Of a stretch of 48,239 bases of DNA, positions 17,210-26,856 are shown piece after piece (the stretch's first letter is position 1; each line of letters begins with the position of its first letter). Under the pieces are notes generated by a model, which saw nothing but the letters and a program-made list of their open reading frames with translations, did no database searches and had not been told where the DNA came from. Source of the stretch: Methylophaga pinxianii (GTDB lineage Bacteria > Pseudomonadota > Gammaproteobacteria > Nitrosococcales > Methylophagaceae); NCBI RefSeq assembly GCF_020447225.1, contig NZ_JAJAEO010000164.1:1-48239 (forward strand), read 5' to 3'. The position numbers and the translations under genes were made by a program.

Positions 17210-18010
17210 ATGGAATGGGGTTTTTTGCTGGCAGGCCTGGGTGTAGGCATTATGGTCGGGATGACAGGCGTTGGTGGCGGATCGTTGATGACCCCAATTC
17301 TGATTTTTGGTTTTGGTATTCAACCTGCAATTGCTGTAGGGACTGACTTATTGTTTGCCGCAGTAACCAAAGCAGGTGGAATTTGGGCTTATTGGCGGCA
17401 TGGCGTGGTGCATTGGCGTGTAGTCTTGCGGCTTGCTGCAGGGAGTCTACCAGCCACATTGCTGACACTAGGGTTTTTGAGTGCTACTGGTGTTCATGAA
17501 GGGAAGCACAATGATCTGATAACGGTTGCTCTGGGCATTGCTTTGATTTTAACGTCCAGTGCATTACTGCTGAAAAACTGGCTGGCCGGGATTATGAAAG
17601 CCCGCCAAGGTCATCCTTTAGTGAATTATCTGTATCGTTTACGGCAGGATGAAGCGTTAAAGGCACCGGCAACCGTGATTATCGGCGCTTTACTGGGTGT
17701 GATGGTGACTTTATCGTCTGTTGGGGCCGGCGCATTAGGAGCGGTGGTTTTATTGTTTCTTTATCCACGTATGCGTGGCGTTGAAATTGTAGCGACAGAT
17801 ATTGCCCATGCTGTTCCATTAACTGCGGTTGCGGGTTTGGGACATTCTGCAGTGGGTACGGTGGACTGGTCACTATTATCCTATCTGCTGATGGGGTCTT
17901 TGCCTGGCATCTACATTGGTTCACATTTGGGTGTAAGAATATCCGATAAGATTTTACGGCCTTTGCTGGCAATCATTTTATTATTGGTTGGCATCAAATG
18001 CTTACTGTAA
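17210..18010 (+). CDS. TSUP (TauE/SafE) family permease
   Basis: Integral membrane protein of the TauE/SafE family, 266 aa from ATG 17210, with about eight hydrophobic segments. The paired family repeat is seen as VGIMVGMTGVGGGSLMTPIL near the N-terminus and LGVMVTLSSVGAGALGAVVL in the second half. A TTG at 17147 would add 21 residues that look unlike a TSUP start. These proteins move sulfur anions or organic acids. It is 31 bases upstream of cysH in the same orientation, so sulfate uptake or sulfite export is likely. No CysPUWA or SulP transporter is in the window, which makes import a real possibility. Confidence 0.83.
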   Translation: MEWGFLLAGLGVGIMVGMTGVGGGSLMTPILIFGFGIQPAIAVGTDLLFAAVTKAGGIWAYWRHGVVHWRVVLRLAAGSLPATLLTLGFLSATGVHEGKHNDLITVALGIALILTSSALLLKNWLAGIMKARQGHPLVNYLYRLRQDEALKAPATVIIGALLGVMVTLSSVGAGALGAVVLLFLYPRMRGVEIVATDIAHAVPLTAVAGLGHSAVGTVDWSLLSYLLMGSLPGIYIGSHLGVRISDKILRPLLAIILLLVGIKCLL

Positions 18011-18041
18011 ATATAGATAAACGAATGAAAAGTAGTTCGAA

Positions 18042-18740
18042 ATGACTGAAATAAATGAAAAGCTCCAACTGAAAGTCGATGCGGCAAAACAGCTGTTGCA
18101 ACAGATAGCGGCTGACTATAGTCCTGCTGTTTTAGCGACTAGTTATGGCGCCGAAGACATGGTCTTGATGGATCTGATTGCCAAATTTGCACCTGAAATC
18201 GGCATTTTTACTTTGGATACCGGCCGACTGCCTAAAGAAACCTATGAATTAATGCAGCAGGCAAAGCAGCATTATGACGTAGAGGTGGAAGTGTATTATC
18301 CGGATGCGTTGAGTCTTGAGCAGTTTGTCACTCATAATGGACCCAATGCCTTTTATGACAGTGTCGATATGCGTAAGCAATGCTGTGGTATCCGCAAAGT
18401 AGCGCCATTGAAAAGGGCATTAGCAGGTAAAAAAGCCTGGCTGACAGGAATGCGTCGCTCCCAATCAATTACCCGCAATGAGTTACCGGTGTCTGAGTGG
18501 GATGCTGATCATGAATTGCAAAAATTCAGTCCACTGACGGACTGGTCTAATGGTGAAGTATGGAAATACATTCGCGCTTTTGATGTTCCATTCAATGAAT
18601 TGCACAACCAAGGCTATGCAAGTATTGGCTGTGCGCCATGTACCAGAGCGATTACGCCTGGCGAAGATATTCGTGCGGGACGCTGGTGGTGGGAAAATCC
18701 TGAAACCAAAGAATGTGGCTTACACGTAAAGGCTAAGTAA
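18042..18740 (+). CDS. cysH: adenylyl-sulfate (APS) reductase, CysH family
   Basis: Reductase of 232 aa that makes sulfite from activated sulfate. The PP-loop-like start is ATSYGAEDMVLMDL (residues 32-45). It has CC at 114-115 (RKQCCGIRKV) and C197/C200 (GCAPC), the four ligands of the [4Fe-4S] cluster found in APS reductases and absent from E. coli-type PAPS reductase. The catalytic Cys is at 225 in KECGLH. The substrate should therefore be APS with thioredoxin or glutaredoxin as donor. This fits the absence of a cysC kinase gene here. The gene opens the cysH-cysD-cysN run after the TSUP gene. Confidence 0.94.
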   Translation: MTEINEKLQLKVDAAKQLLQQIAADYSPAVLATSYGAEDMVLMDLIAKFAPEIGIFTLDTGRLPKETYELMQQAKQHYDVEVEVYYPDALSLEQFVTHNGPNAFYDSVDMRKQCCGIRKVAPLKRALAGKKAWLTGMRRSQSITRNELPVSEWDADHELQKFSPLTDWSNGEVWKYIRAFDVPFNELHNQGYASIGCAPCTRAITPGEDIRAGRWWWENPETKECGLHVKAK

Positions 18741-18752
18741 CAGAGATAAATT

Positions 18753-19655
18753 ATGACAGAAAAACAACTGACACACTTAAAACAACTGGAAGCCGAAAGT
18801 ATTCACATTATGCGTGAGGTGGCTGCAGAGTTTGAAAACCCGGTTATGCTGTATTCAATTGGGAAGGATTCTGCCGTCATGCTGCATCTGGCTATGAAGG
18901 CATTTTATCCGGGCAAGCCTCCTTTCCCATTAATGCATATCGATACCACCTGGAAGTTTCAGGAAATGGTCAAATTCCGTGATCAGCGAGCAAAAGAGCT
19001 GGGGCTGGAACTCATCGTGCATACCAACCAGGAAGGTGTTGAGGCGGGTATTAATCCCTTTGACCATCCTCGTTACACCGACATCATGAAAACTGATGCC
19101 TTGAAACAGGCGTTGAGTAAACACGGCTTTGATGCGGCATTTGGCGGTGCACGCCGTGATGAAGAAAAGTCTCGAGCCAAGGAACGAGTGTATTCATTTC
19201 GTGATAAAAATCATCGCTGGGATCCTAAAGCTCAACGTCCTGAGTTATGGAATATTTATAACAGCAGAGTCAATAAAGGTGAAAGCATCCGGGTGTTCCC
19301 GCTATCGAATTGGACAGAGCTGGATATCTGGCAATACATCTATCTGGAACAGATTCCCATCGTACCGCTGTACTACGCAGCCGAGCGTCCAGTGGTCAAT
19401 TACAATGGCCTGACCATCATGGTCGATGATGACCGCATGCGTATTCCGGAAGGTGAAAAAATCCGGATGGAAAAAGTACGGTTTCGGACCTTAGGTTGTT
19501 ATCCACTGACCGGAGCAGTGAAATCAGATGCTGACACTTTGCCTGAAATCATTCAGGAAATGCTGCTGACCACGACATCTGAGCGACAAGGTCGTGCCAT
19601 TGATCATGATGAAGCTGGTTCGATGGAGAAAAAGAAACAAGAAGGTTATTTCTGA
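18753..19655 (+). CDS. cysD: sulfate adenylyltransferase subunit 2 (CysD)
   Basis: CysD of 300 aa, the small catalytic subunit of ATP sulfurylase. It adenylates sulfate to APS with GTP hydrolysis by CysN. The PP-loop motif is [17 protein letters not shown] near residue 32. Conserved stretches [33 protein letters not shown] and [14 protein letters not shown] follow, and length matches the family. It starts 12 bases after cysH. The gap to cysN (116 bases) is larger than usual for this pair. Confidence 0.96.
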   Translation: MTEKQLTHLKQLEAESIHIMREVAAEFENPVMLYSIGKDSAVMLHLAMKAFYPGKPPFPLMHIDTTWKFQEMVKFRDQRAKELGLELIVHTNQEGVEAGINPFDHPRYTDIMKTDALKQALSKHGFDAAFGGARRDEEKSRAKERVYSFRDKNHRWDPKAQRPELWNIYNSRVNKGESIRVFPLSNWTELDIWQYIYLEQIPIVPLYYAAERPVVNYNGLTIMVDDDRMRIPEGEKIRMEKVRFRTLGCYPLTGAVKSDADTLPEIIQEMLLTTTSERQGRAIDHDEAGSMEKKKQEGYF

Positions 19656-19771
19656 TTTCTACATTGAGAGGAATAATCATCTTCCTCATCCAGCAGTAAA
19701 CAGAATTGAAGAGGATGCTCAAATTGATTGGCATCTTGACCCGTTAAAGATAATTAAACCAGGCACTCAAC

Positions 19772-21202
19772 ATGACATACGAAACTGATGCGCTGATTGC
19801 GACCGATATCGAAGCCTATCTCAAACAACATGAAAACAAGGAACTGCTGCGTTTTCTGACCTGCGGTAATGTGGATGATGGAAAAAGTACGCTGATTGGG
19901 CGACTGTTACACGATTCCAAAATGATTTACGAAGATCAGCTGGAAGCGGTGACGCGCGACAGTGTGAAATCCGGAACGACCGGTAATCAGGTCGATCTGG
20001 CTTTACTGGTGGATGGCCTGCAGGCCGAACGTGAGCAAGGCATTACCATTGATGTGGCGTACCGTTATTTCTCTACGACCAAACGTAAATTTATCATTGC
20101 CGATACACCAGGGCATGAACAATATACTCGTAATATGGCTACCGGCGCATCAACCTGCCAGTTGGCGGTTATTTTGATTGATGCCCGTTATGGTATGCAG
20201 ACTCAGACGCGCCGTCACAGTTTTATAGCTTCATTGTTGGGCATAAAACACATCATCGTTGCCATTAATAAAATGGATTTGATGGATTTCAGTGAACAGG
20301 TATTTAACGATATACGTAAAGCATATAGCGAATTTGCCCGTGAACTGGAAATTGAAGATATTCACTTTGTGCCAATGTCTGCTTTAAATGGCGACAATGT
20401 AGTGAACCGGAGCGAAAACATGCCTTGGTATCAGGGCAGCACAATGATGGAATTGCTGGAAAATATCGAAATCGGTAAAGATGCCAATACCGAAGATGCG
20501 CGTTTTCCAGTGCAATATGTTAATCGCCCCAATCTGAATTTCCGTGGTTACTGTGGCACCTTATCTGCCGGTATCCTGAAGCCTGGGGATGAAATTACCG
20601 TCTTGCCATCTGGTAAGGAAAGCAAGGTGAAAGCGTTAGTGACCTATGATGGTGAACTGGATCATGCCGTTCCCGGTGAATCAATAACTGTTACTTTGCA
20701 GGATGAAGTTGATGTCAGTCGTGGTGATATGATTGTGCATCGGGATCATCAGCCACATGTTTCCAGTCGTTTCAAAGCCATGGTGGTGTGGATGACAGAG
20801 CAGCCGTTAGTGGCTAACAAACAATACAATATCAAGGTCGGCGTTTCTGACAGTACGGGTGTGATGACTCAGGTTGATCATCAGGTGGATGTCAATACGC
20901 TGGCCCACAATGTGGTAACTGAATTGAAGCTCAATGAAATTGGTTTATGCGAGTTTTCTTTAAACAAACCGGTTGTGTTCGATGCTTATAAGCGTAATCG
21001 CACTACGGGTGCCTTTATTGTGATCGATCGTCTGACCAACGTCACCATTGGTGCGGGCATGATTACCGAAGCAATCACGGGTATTACTCATGAGACCACC
21101 GCTGCAACTGATATTTCAGCATTTGAAGTTGAGTTAAATGCGCTAATTCGTAAACATTTCCCACATTGGGAAGCTCGGGATATCAGCGATTTACTGAAAT
21201 AA
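19772..21202 (+). CDS. cysN: sulfate adenylyltransferase subunit 1 (CysN)
   Basis: GTPase subunit of ATP sulfurylase, 476 aa, of the elongation-factor family. G1 is [17 protein letters not shown] near residue 32, the switch region is [16 protein letters not shown]3 is [17 protein letters not shown], and G4 is AINKMDLMD. Two beta-barrel domains follow. It ends as a plain CysN: there is no fused CysC (APS kinase) domain, which agrees with the APS-type CysH. The ATG at 19772 has only a weak ribosome site (CCAGG). A strong terminator follows the stop. Confidence 0.95.
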   Translation: MTYETDALIATDIEAYLKQHENKELLRFLTCGNVDDGKSTLIGRLLHDSKMIYEDQLEAVTRDSVKSGTTGNQVDLALLVDGLQAEREQGITIDVAYRYFSTTKRKFIIADTPGHEQYTRNMATGASTCQLAVILIDARYGMQTQTRRHSFIASLLGIKHIIVAINKMDLMDFSEQVFNDIRKAYSEFARELEIEDIHFVPMSALNGDNVVNRSENMPWYQGSTMMELLENIEIGKDANTEDARFPVQYVNRPNLNFRGYCGTLSAGILKPGDEITVLPSGKESKVKALVTYDGELDHAVPGESITVTLQDEVDVSRGDMIVHRDHQPHVSSRFKAMVVWMTEQPLVANKQYNIKVGVSDSTGVMTQVDHQVDVNTLAHNVVTELKLNEIGLCEFSLNKPVVFDAYKRNRTTGAFIVIDRLTNVTIGAGMITEAITGITHETTAATDISAFEVELNALIRKHFPHWEARDISDLLK

Positions 21203-21210
21203 AGCCCAAA

Positions 21211-21248
21211 CAAATCAGGCCGTTTACACGGCCTGATTTGTTCTTTCA
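21211..21248 (+). terminator. intrinsic terminator after cysN
   Basis: Perfect 13-bp stem CAAATCAGGCCGT / ACGGCCTGATTTG (21211-21223 and 21228-21240) with loop TTAC and tail TTCTTTC. It ends the TSUP-cysH-cysD-cysN transcript 9 bases after the stop codon. Confidence 0.9.
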
Positions 21249-21412
21249 TGTCGCCCTCAAACTATTTCACAATTCCCTTACATACTCATTAAATTCTGTT
21301 TATCGCTGCAGTAATTAACTGTGTTTGCTTTATGTTAAAGAAATACGAAGTCGAATTTGTAATCGTAAGCAGTTTTTAAAGTAACAATTCAAAAAATTGT
21401 AAATTATGTGAA

Positions 21413-21460
21413 CCGGTTTGCGTGGAAGACGATAATTTAGGTTACATTCTGTGCAACCGG
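21413..21460 (+). promoter_or_regulatory. inverted repeat before the EAL gene
   Basis: CCGGTTTGC (21413-21421) pairs with GCAACCGG (21453-21460) with a one-base bulge. The right arm ends 11 bases before the ATG, beside the likely ribosome site GGATGGTGA. It could be an operator or an RNA fold that limits translation. The surrounding 222-base gap otherwise shows only AT-rich sequence. Confidence 0.3.
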
Positions 21461-21471
21461 GATGGTGAATA

Positions 21472-22239
21472 ATGAAAGAACAAGCTGATTTTCGAAAGAT
21501 TGGATGTGGTGAGTGTTTAAATAGCGGTTTATTGGGATTCGATTTTTCGATGGCCTTTCAGCCGATAGTTAATACCACTACCCGAACGGTTTATGCACAG
21601 GAGGCGCTGGTTCGTGGTACGCAAGGACAAGGAGCCGCCCATGTTTTTGAGAATGTTAATCAAGAAAATCGTTACCGTTTTGATCAAGCTTGCCGCGTCA
21701 AAGCCATCATGCTTGCTGCCGAACTCAGTATTAAATCGAAACTCAGTATTAATTTTATGCCCAATGCGGTTTATAAACCTGAACTGTGTATTCGAACGAC
21801 ACTTGAAGCCGCAGAGCTCTACAACTTTCCCATCAAACAAATCATTTTTGAAGTTACTGAAGGTGAGCAGATCAATGATCATGCGCATCTGCAGGATATT
21901 ATTCATTGCTATCAACAGCAAGGTTTTATCACCGCAATCGATGATTTTGGTGCGGGTTATGCCGGGTTGAATCTGTTGGCGAATATGCAAACTGATTTGG
22001 TCAAGTTGGATATGGCCTTAGTGCGTAATATTCACAATGACAAGGTCCGGCAAACGATTACCCGGGGCATCATAGCTGTTTGTAATGACTTGAATATCAC
22101 GGTGATAGCGGAAGGTATAGAATCCGCTCAAGAGCTCTATATTTTACAAGACATGGGAATTGAATTATTTCAGGGATTTTATTTTGCCAAGGCCAGCTTT
22201 GAGTCTTTGGCTGAAGTATCAGCTGATTGGTGGCGCTGA
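21472..22239 (+). CDS. EAL-domain cyclic di-GMP phosphodiesterase
   Basis: Stand-alone EAL domain of 255 aa. Catalytic and metal-binding elements are all present: EALVRG (residues 44-49), the Asn of INFMPN, the Glu of IIFEVTEGE, the Asp pair in AIDDFGAGY, the Lys of DLVKLD, AEGIE and FQGFYFAKA. It should therefore hydrolyse c-di-GMP to pGpG. There is no GGDEF, PAS or transmembrane segment. The short N-terminal lead (FRKIGCGECLNSG) has two Cys that might sense metal or redox state; that is only a suggestion. It overlaps the convergent glycosylase gene by 21 bases. A PilZ-type c-di-GMP binding protein lies about 19 kb away. Confidence 0.88.
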   Translation: MKEQADFRKIGCGECLNSGLLGFDFSMAFQPIVNTTTRTVYAQEALVRGTQGQGAAHVFENVNQENRYRFDQACRVKAIMLAAELSIKSKLSINFMPNAVYKPELCIRTTLEAAELYNFPIKQIIFEVTEGEQINDHAHLQDIIHCYQQQGFITAIDDFGAGYAGLNLLANMQTDLVKLDMALVRNIHNDKVRQTITRGIIAVCNDLNITVIAEGIESAQELYILQDMGIELFQGFYFAKASFESLAEVSADWWR

Positions 22240-22746
22240 TAATGCCTGATGCCAGATCTGTTGTTTCTGTGTATAGCTCATCGCTGCATGGGCGGGACTA
22301 GTCGAGGGTAATCTTAAATAATTCAATGAAATCTGAGCCGTTTCAAGCTGATTCAGCACATAACGTTTGAAAACCTGCTCTGCTTTGCCACCATTAAAAA
22401 AAATCTGGTTTATTGAAGAATGCTGCTGCAGAAATGTCACAAAATCATTAGCTACCATCGACTCTGTTTCAATATGCTGATCCAGGCTACCAGGACGAAG
22501 GCAGCTTTTTAATACATCCCACACAGCAATCTGTTTCTGTTTGAGCAGATCACAACGTTGTTGGTAGTCTAAACTTTCCGGTTGCTCAAAAAAAGAAGTC
22601 ATGATTGGCCAAAACGCATTCCGCGGGTGAGCGTAATAACGTTGTTGTTTTAATGATTCCATTCCCGGCATGGAGCCTAAAATGAGAAATTTGGGCCGGG
22701 TTCCGACAATTGGCGGGAAACTGTAAGCGCGTTCTAATAACATCAT
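22219..22746 (-). CDS. DNA-deoxyinosine glycosylase (UDG superfamily)
   Basis: Protein of 175 aa from the uracil-DNA-glycosylase superfamily, hypoxanthine-DNA glycosylase branch. The active-site motif is FLILGSMPGMESLKQQRYYA near residue 21, followed by HPRNAFWPIM. The C-terminal motif LPSTSPAHAAMSY is near residue 150. It should remove hypoxanthine (deaminated adenine) from DNA in base excision repair. The ATG at 22746 overlaps the stop of the DUF3465 gene, so the two are co-translated. The 3' end runs into the convergent EAL gene. Confidence 0.88.
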   Translation of the reverse strand: MMLLERAYSFPPIVGTRPKFLILGSMPGMESLKQQRYYAHPRNAFWPIMTSFFEQPESLDYQQRCDLLKQKQIAVWDVLKSCLRPGSLDQHIETESMVANDFVTFLQQHSSINQIFFNGGKAEQVFKRYVLNQLETAQISLNYLRLPSTSPAHAAMSYTQKQQIWHQALSAPPIS

Positions 22747-23189
22747 TGATAAAGTCTATCATGATGCCGTATCCAGCCATGCGGATGACGATTGACAGGA
22801 TCATGATGGGTCCAGTGAATTAAACCGCCTTTATCATTCCAGATATATTCACCATAAACCCTGACACGATCACCAATACTGATATCGTCTATTCGTGGTG
22901 CTAAATCAATATTGTGCACAATTAATAAAGTATTACCGCTTGGTAACTCAATAATAAAACGTTGATGGCGACTGCCTTCATTATCGTCTGATAACAGACG
23001 GATTACGGTGCCGGAAACCTCAATTTGAACATCGCTTTGGCGCTGTTCAATAAGTTGCTCTATTCCACTGCCATTTGGCGAAGTCTGAGGCGTCTGTGGT
23101 TCGGGATCATAAAAACTGCCGACAAAGATTAGAATGGCAAAGCCGAATATGAGCCATATTCTTTGTTGCATGCGTTTGAATTTAGACAT
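22743..23189 (-). CDS. DUF3465 family protein
   Basis: Protein of 148 aa. An N-terminal hydrophobic helix (RIWLIFGFAILIFVGSFY) is followed by a Pro/Gln-rich linker and a small OB-fold-like domain. The latter contains QIEVSGTVIRLLSDD, HQRFIIELPSGNTLLI and the signature NDKGGLIHWTHHDP followed by HPHGWI, which I recognise as DUF3465. The biochemical role is unknown; the domain probably faces the periplasm. Overlap with the glycosylase gene suggests one transcript. An alternative start is Met7. Confidence 0.75.
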   Translation of the reverse strand: MSKFKRMQQRIWLIFGFAILIFVGSFYDPEPQTPQTSPNGSGIEQLIEQRQSDVQIEVSGTVIRLLSDDNEGSRHQRFIIELPSGNTLLIVHNIDLAPRIDDISIGDRVRVYGEYIWNDKGGLIHWTHHDPVNRHPHGWIRHHDRLYQ

Positions 23190-23774
23190 ACCTGATTGGC
23201 TCCGCCATAAATCAATTTAATAAACAACAGAATCTTACATACTTGAATGAGGCTGCTGAAATAACCAGTGTCCGCTGTTACCAAGTTGTCTAATCAGTTA
23301 GCAGACTCCATTAACAGCGCCGGTTTCAGCAAAACATAGCGGAACTACAAGCTTGTCTTATCATCAGACATAATCGAACCGCTAGATAGCACCATCTATT
23401 TTTCTCCTGAAGTATCAATAATAAGGACGATAACGATTCAATAGACTTGCAAGATATTAAATTCAGTTTTATTAATAGTTTTGCTCAAATAATCGCAGAT
23501 TCAGGGTACTTCACATGGAATGCCGTAACGAATTGCGCTTGTTTTTTGCGCGCAATATGACCATTGCAAAATCATTAATCGTAATTTATTTGTCTGTCTG
23601 AAGTGATTAAAGCCTTCTATCCCAAGCGGCATAAACTTTCAGACCATCAAGAACAAATCATGATAATGCATTTTTAACCTGTCCATTAATATCGATATAG
23701 CCATTTATAATTTCCTGTTATAAGCCGTCATCGTTATAATGGGCGGTTCCATTGAAACCGTTTAGAGACCATAA
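23190..23774. other. 585-base intergenic region without a gene
   Basis: No credible reading frame is seen on either strand. It contains a 7-bp perfect hairpin ATTGCGC / GCGCAAT (23532-23538 and 23550-23556) and, near its right end, the promoter signal described separately. The region is long for this compact chromosome and may carry CysB sites for the sulfite reductase operon. I cannot define those by eye because the CysB consensus is weak. Confidence 0.5.
23735..23740 (+). promoter_or_regulatory. candidate -10 box of the sulfite reductase operon
   Basis: TATAAT lies 35 bases before the cysI ATG. No TTGACA-like hexamer stands at the right distance, which is what an activator-dependent (CysB-type) promoter would show. 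Confidence 0.4.
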
Positions 23775-25433
23775 ATGTATCAATACGATAAGTATGATCA
23801 AACGATGATAGATCAGCGAGTAGCACAATTTCGCGATCAGACACGTCGTTTTCTTGCCGGAGAGTTGACTGAAGAGCAATTTCGTCCGCTACGCCTGATG
23901 AATGGTTTATACATTCAAATCCATGCACCGATGCTTCGCGTTGCTATTCCCTATGGCATGATGTCTTCACGTCAAGTCCGCAAAATCGCAGAAGTCGCAC
24001 GCCGCTATGATAAGGGATATGTGCATTTCACTACGCGGCAGAATTTTCAAATGAACTGGCCAAAACTGGAAGAGGTGCCGGATATTCTGGCAGAACTTGC
24101 CAGTGTTCAAATGCATGCCATTCAAAGCAGCGGTAACTGCATTCGTAATACCACTTCGGATCAACTTGCCGGTGTAAATGCCAATGAAATTGAAGATCCA
24201 CGCCCATGGGCTGAGATCATTCGACAGTGGTCAACATTCCATCCTGAGTTTGCCTATTTACCGCGTAAATTCAAAATCGCTGTGGTCGGTTCGAAAGAAG
24301 ATCGTGCGGCAACCAAATTACATGATATTGGTTTGCATCTGGTCAAAAATCACGAAGGCGCAGTCGGCTTTGAAGTTCTGGTCGGCGGAGGACTGGGCCG
24401 TACTCCCATTATTGGCGAACAAATTCGTCCTTTCCTGGAAAAACAGGATCTGCTGTCTTACCTTGAGGCGATTCTGCGCGTGTACAACCGTCTTGGTCGC
24501 CGTGATAACAAATATAAAGCACGGATCAAAATTACCGTTCGGGAACATGGTATCAATCACATCCGTGAACTGGTTGAAGCTGAATGGGTACATATTCGTG
24601 ACCAGCTAAAACTGGACAGTAAAGAAATTGAACGGGTAAAACAGTATTTCACTGAACCAGCATACGAACGTGATGTAGCAGATTCAGATAGCAGCTTTAC
24701 AGAGCTGTTAGCTCAAGACAAAGAATTTGCTTTATGGGTGAAACAAAATACTGCGGATCATAAAATACCGGGATACCGCGCGGCTTATGTTTCATTAAAA
24801 AAACCAGGCCAGGCTCCGGGCGATATTACTTCCGAACAATTAGAAGTCGTTGCAGATCTGGCTGATGAATTCAGTTTTAGTGAAGTACGTTCTACTCATA
24901 CGCAAAACCTTGTTTATACGGATGTCAAACAAGCTGATCTGTATGCGTTGTGGTTACGTCTCAATGCCGAAGGTTTGGCGACGCCAAACATTAATACGCT
25001 AACCGATATTATCTGTTGTCCTGGATTGGATTACTGTGGTTTGGCAAATGCGACTTCCATTCCACTCTCCAAAGGTATTGCGCAGCGTTTTGATGATCTC
25101 GACTATCTGCATGACCTGGGCGATATCAAAATCAAATTTTCTGGTTGCATGAATGGATGTGCTCACCAAAGCGTAGGCCATATTGGTATTTTAGGTGTCG
25201 ATAAAAAAGGTGAGGAGTGGTATCAGTTTACCCTAGGAGGTAGCTCTGAAGCGGATGCCTCATTAGGTGAGCGCCTTGGCCGAGCCATTCCAAAAGAGGA
25301 AGTCATTGATACCGTAGCGCATTTACTGGATGCCTACATTGATTTGCGCCACGATGATGAGAGTTTTCTCGCCACTGTTCGTCGTGTCGGTGTTGATCCT
25401 TTCAAGGAGCGTGTATATGCAGAAGATCATTAA
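23775..25433 (+). CDS. cysI: siroheme nitrite/sulfite reductase (assimilatory sulfite reductase)
   Basis: Siroheme/[4Fe-4S] reductase of 552 aa. The N-terminal half holds the ferredoxin-like domain (GYVHFTTRQNFQMNW) and the siroheme-site residues (IQSSGNCIRNTTSD). The cluster cysteines are C415 and C421 (CPGLDYC) and C458 and C462 (CMNGC). It makes sulfide from sulfite with six electrons. The family also contains nitrite reductases. The DUF934 gene that follows, as in Pseudomonas, and the other cys genes nearby favour sulfite. No flavoprotein subunit (CysJ) is present, so ferredoxin is the probable donor. Confidence 0.9.
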   Translation: MYQYDKYDQTMIDQRVAQFRDQTRRFLAGELTEEQFRPLRLMNGLYIQIHAPMLRVAIPYGMMSSRQVRKIAEVARRYDKGYVHFTTRQNFQMNWPKLEEVPDILAELASVQMHAIQSSGNCIRNTTSDQLAGVNANEIEDPRPWAEIIRQWSTFHPEFAYLPRKFKIAVVGSKEDRAATKLHDIGLHLVKNHEGAVGFEVLVGGGLGRTPIIGEQIRPFLEKQDLLSYLEAILRVYNRLGRRDNKYKARIKITVREHGINHIRELVEAEWVHIRDQLKLDSKEIERVKQYFTEPAYERDVADSDSSFTELLAQDKEFALWVKQNTADHKIPGYRAAYVSLKKPGQAPGDITSEQLEVVADLADEFSFSEVRSTHTQNLVYTDVKQADLYALWLRLNAEGLATPNINTLTDIICCPGLDYCGLANATSIPLSKGIAQRFDDLDYLHDLGDIKIKFSGCMNGCAHQSVGHIGILGVDKKGEEWYQFTLGGSSEADASLGERLGRAIPKEEVIDTVAHLLDAYIDLRHDDESFLATVRRVGVDPFKERVYAEDH

Positions 25434-25899
25434 AGATCGAGAGATCGTTGAAGACAACTGGCAGCACCTTGATGATGAGGCGGCGTTGGTTGCCGGCAAT
25501 ATTACTGTTTCAATAACGCGCTGGCAGGAGCAACATGAAACTCTGAGCCATCACGAAGGTGGTTTGGGTATTCGGCTTTCGGGAGATGATCCACTAGAAG
25601 AAATTATTCCGGATTTGGGGCGCTTTCAACTGGTAGTGTTGTTATTTCCAGCATTTACTGATGGACGCTGTTACTCGTATGCGCGCTTGTTACGCGATCG
25701 TTACCACTATAAAGGTGAAGTTCGCGCACAAGGTGATGTGTTATACGATCAACTTTTTTATATGTCTCAATGTGGTTTTAACAGTTTTGAACTGGCCAAC
25801 CCGAACCGTCTGACCCAGGCGTTAGCAGCATTTGACGATTTTAGCGAAAGTTATCAGGCAACAGTATTGAGACCTGAACCTTTGTATCGTCGCCGTTAA
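25417..25899 (+). CDS. DUF934 family protein, partner of sulfite reductase
   Basis: Protein of 160 aa from ATG 25417, which follows AAGGAG by eight bases and overlaps the end of cysI by 17 bases. It matches DUF934 (LGIRLSGDDPLEEIIPDLG, VVLLFPAFTDGRCYSYARLL, YKGEVRAQGDVLYDQLFYM, CGFNSFEL). This family nearly always follows a ferredoxin-type sulfite reductase gene and is often annotated as an oxidoreductase accessory. Its biochemical role is not established. It has no signal or membrane segment. Confidence 0.88.
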   Translation: MQKIIKDREIVEDNWQHLDDEAALVAGNITVSITRWQEQHETLSHHEGGLGIRLSGDDPLEEIIPDLGRFQLVVLLFPAFTDGRCYSYARLLRDRYHYKGEVRAQGDVLYDQLFYMSQCGFNSFELANPNRLTQALAAFDDFSESYQATVLRPEPLYRRR

Positions 25900-25911
25900 T
25901 TCGCAAATCAG

Positions 25912-26787
25912 ATGGCTGTTTATGCAATTGGTGATGTTCAGGGATGTTTTGCAGAACTGATCAAATTACTTGAAGCCCTCCAGTTTGATCCGCTGCAGGA
26001 TCAAATCTGGTTGGCGGGTGACCTTGTTAACCGAGGTCCAAATTCGTTGGATACGTTGCGTTTTGTTCGTAACCTTGGTCAACAGTCAGCAAAAGTAGTC
26101 TTAGGTAACCATGATCTGCATATGCTGGCACATGCCGCGGGTAATCATGAGTTCAGCCATAGGCTGGATACCATCGAACCGGTACTCAATGCAGATGACA
26201 AGGATGAATTAATTGACTGGTTACGTCATCAGCCCCTGTTTTATCATGACAAACAATTGCAGTTTTCCATGGTACATGCTGGTCTTCCTCCGGAATGGAG
26301 CATTGAAGAAGCACTGGATCGAGCAGCGGAAGTTGAATCTGTATTGCAATCAGAGAACTGGCGGGAATTTTTTCAGCATATGTATGGAAATAAACCCAAA
26401 CGCTGGTCTGCTGATTTAACCGGCTGGGATAGACTGCGCTTTATCACTAATTGTTTTACACGATTGCGTTATTGTCATGAAGACGGCAGTCTGGCATTAA
26501 AATTTAAAGGGGCGCCGAAGGATAAACCCGCTGAGCAGAAACCCTGGTTTATGATGCCAAATCGTGCCAGCATCAATGACAAAATTGTATTTGGTCATTG
26601 GTCCCAATTGGGAACGGGTCAGTATGACAATGTGTTTTCATTGGATAGTGGCGCCGTGTGGGGAGAGCAATTGACGGCAGTGCGTATTGATCCTATGCCG
26701 TATGAATGGACGGTGGTTGAAGCGGATCCAGAGAGTTTACCCCATGCGAAAAATAAAACAGCGGCTGAAAAGCAGCGCTGGCTGTAA
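25912..26787 (+). CDS. apaH: symmetrical bis(5'-nucleosyl)-tetraphosphatase ApaH
   Basis: Metallophosphatase of 291 aa that cleaves Ap4A to two ADP and also acts on Np4-capped RNA. Motifs: AIGDVQGCFAEL (residues 5-16), WLAGDLVNRGPNSLDTLRF, VVLGNHDLHMLA, and FGHWSQLGTG near residue 225. Length is slightly above the E. coli protein because of a Lys/Glu-rich tail. It follows DUF934 by 12 bases with little ribosome site, and may be read from the same transcript. In E. coli apaH sits with ksgA and pdxA, which are not found here. Confidence 0.95.
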   Translation: MAVYAIGDVQGCFAELIKLLEALQFDPLQDQIWLAGDLVNRGPNSLDTLRFVRNLGQQSAKVVLGNHDLHMLAHAAGNHEFSHRLDTIEPVLNADDKDELIDWLRHQPLFYHDKQLQFSMVHAGLPPEWSIEEALDRAAEVESVLQSENWREFFQHMYGNKPKRWSADLTGWDRLRFITNCFTRLRYCHEDGSLALKFKGAPKDKPAEQKPWFMMPNRASINDKIVFGHWSQLGTGQYDNVFSLDSGAVWGEQLTAVRIDPMPYEWTVVEADPESLPHAKNKTAAEKQRWL

Positions 26788-26856
26788 CTGACTGTTAGGC
26801 ATTCATTTTTAAACACAGTACAATATCTTTTTTTCTCTTTTGGACATTTCTGAAAT

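Noticed and set aside
19594-19788. Open frame across the cysD-cysN gap
   Set aside because: Mostly overlaps cysD in another frame and has no ribosome site or known motif.
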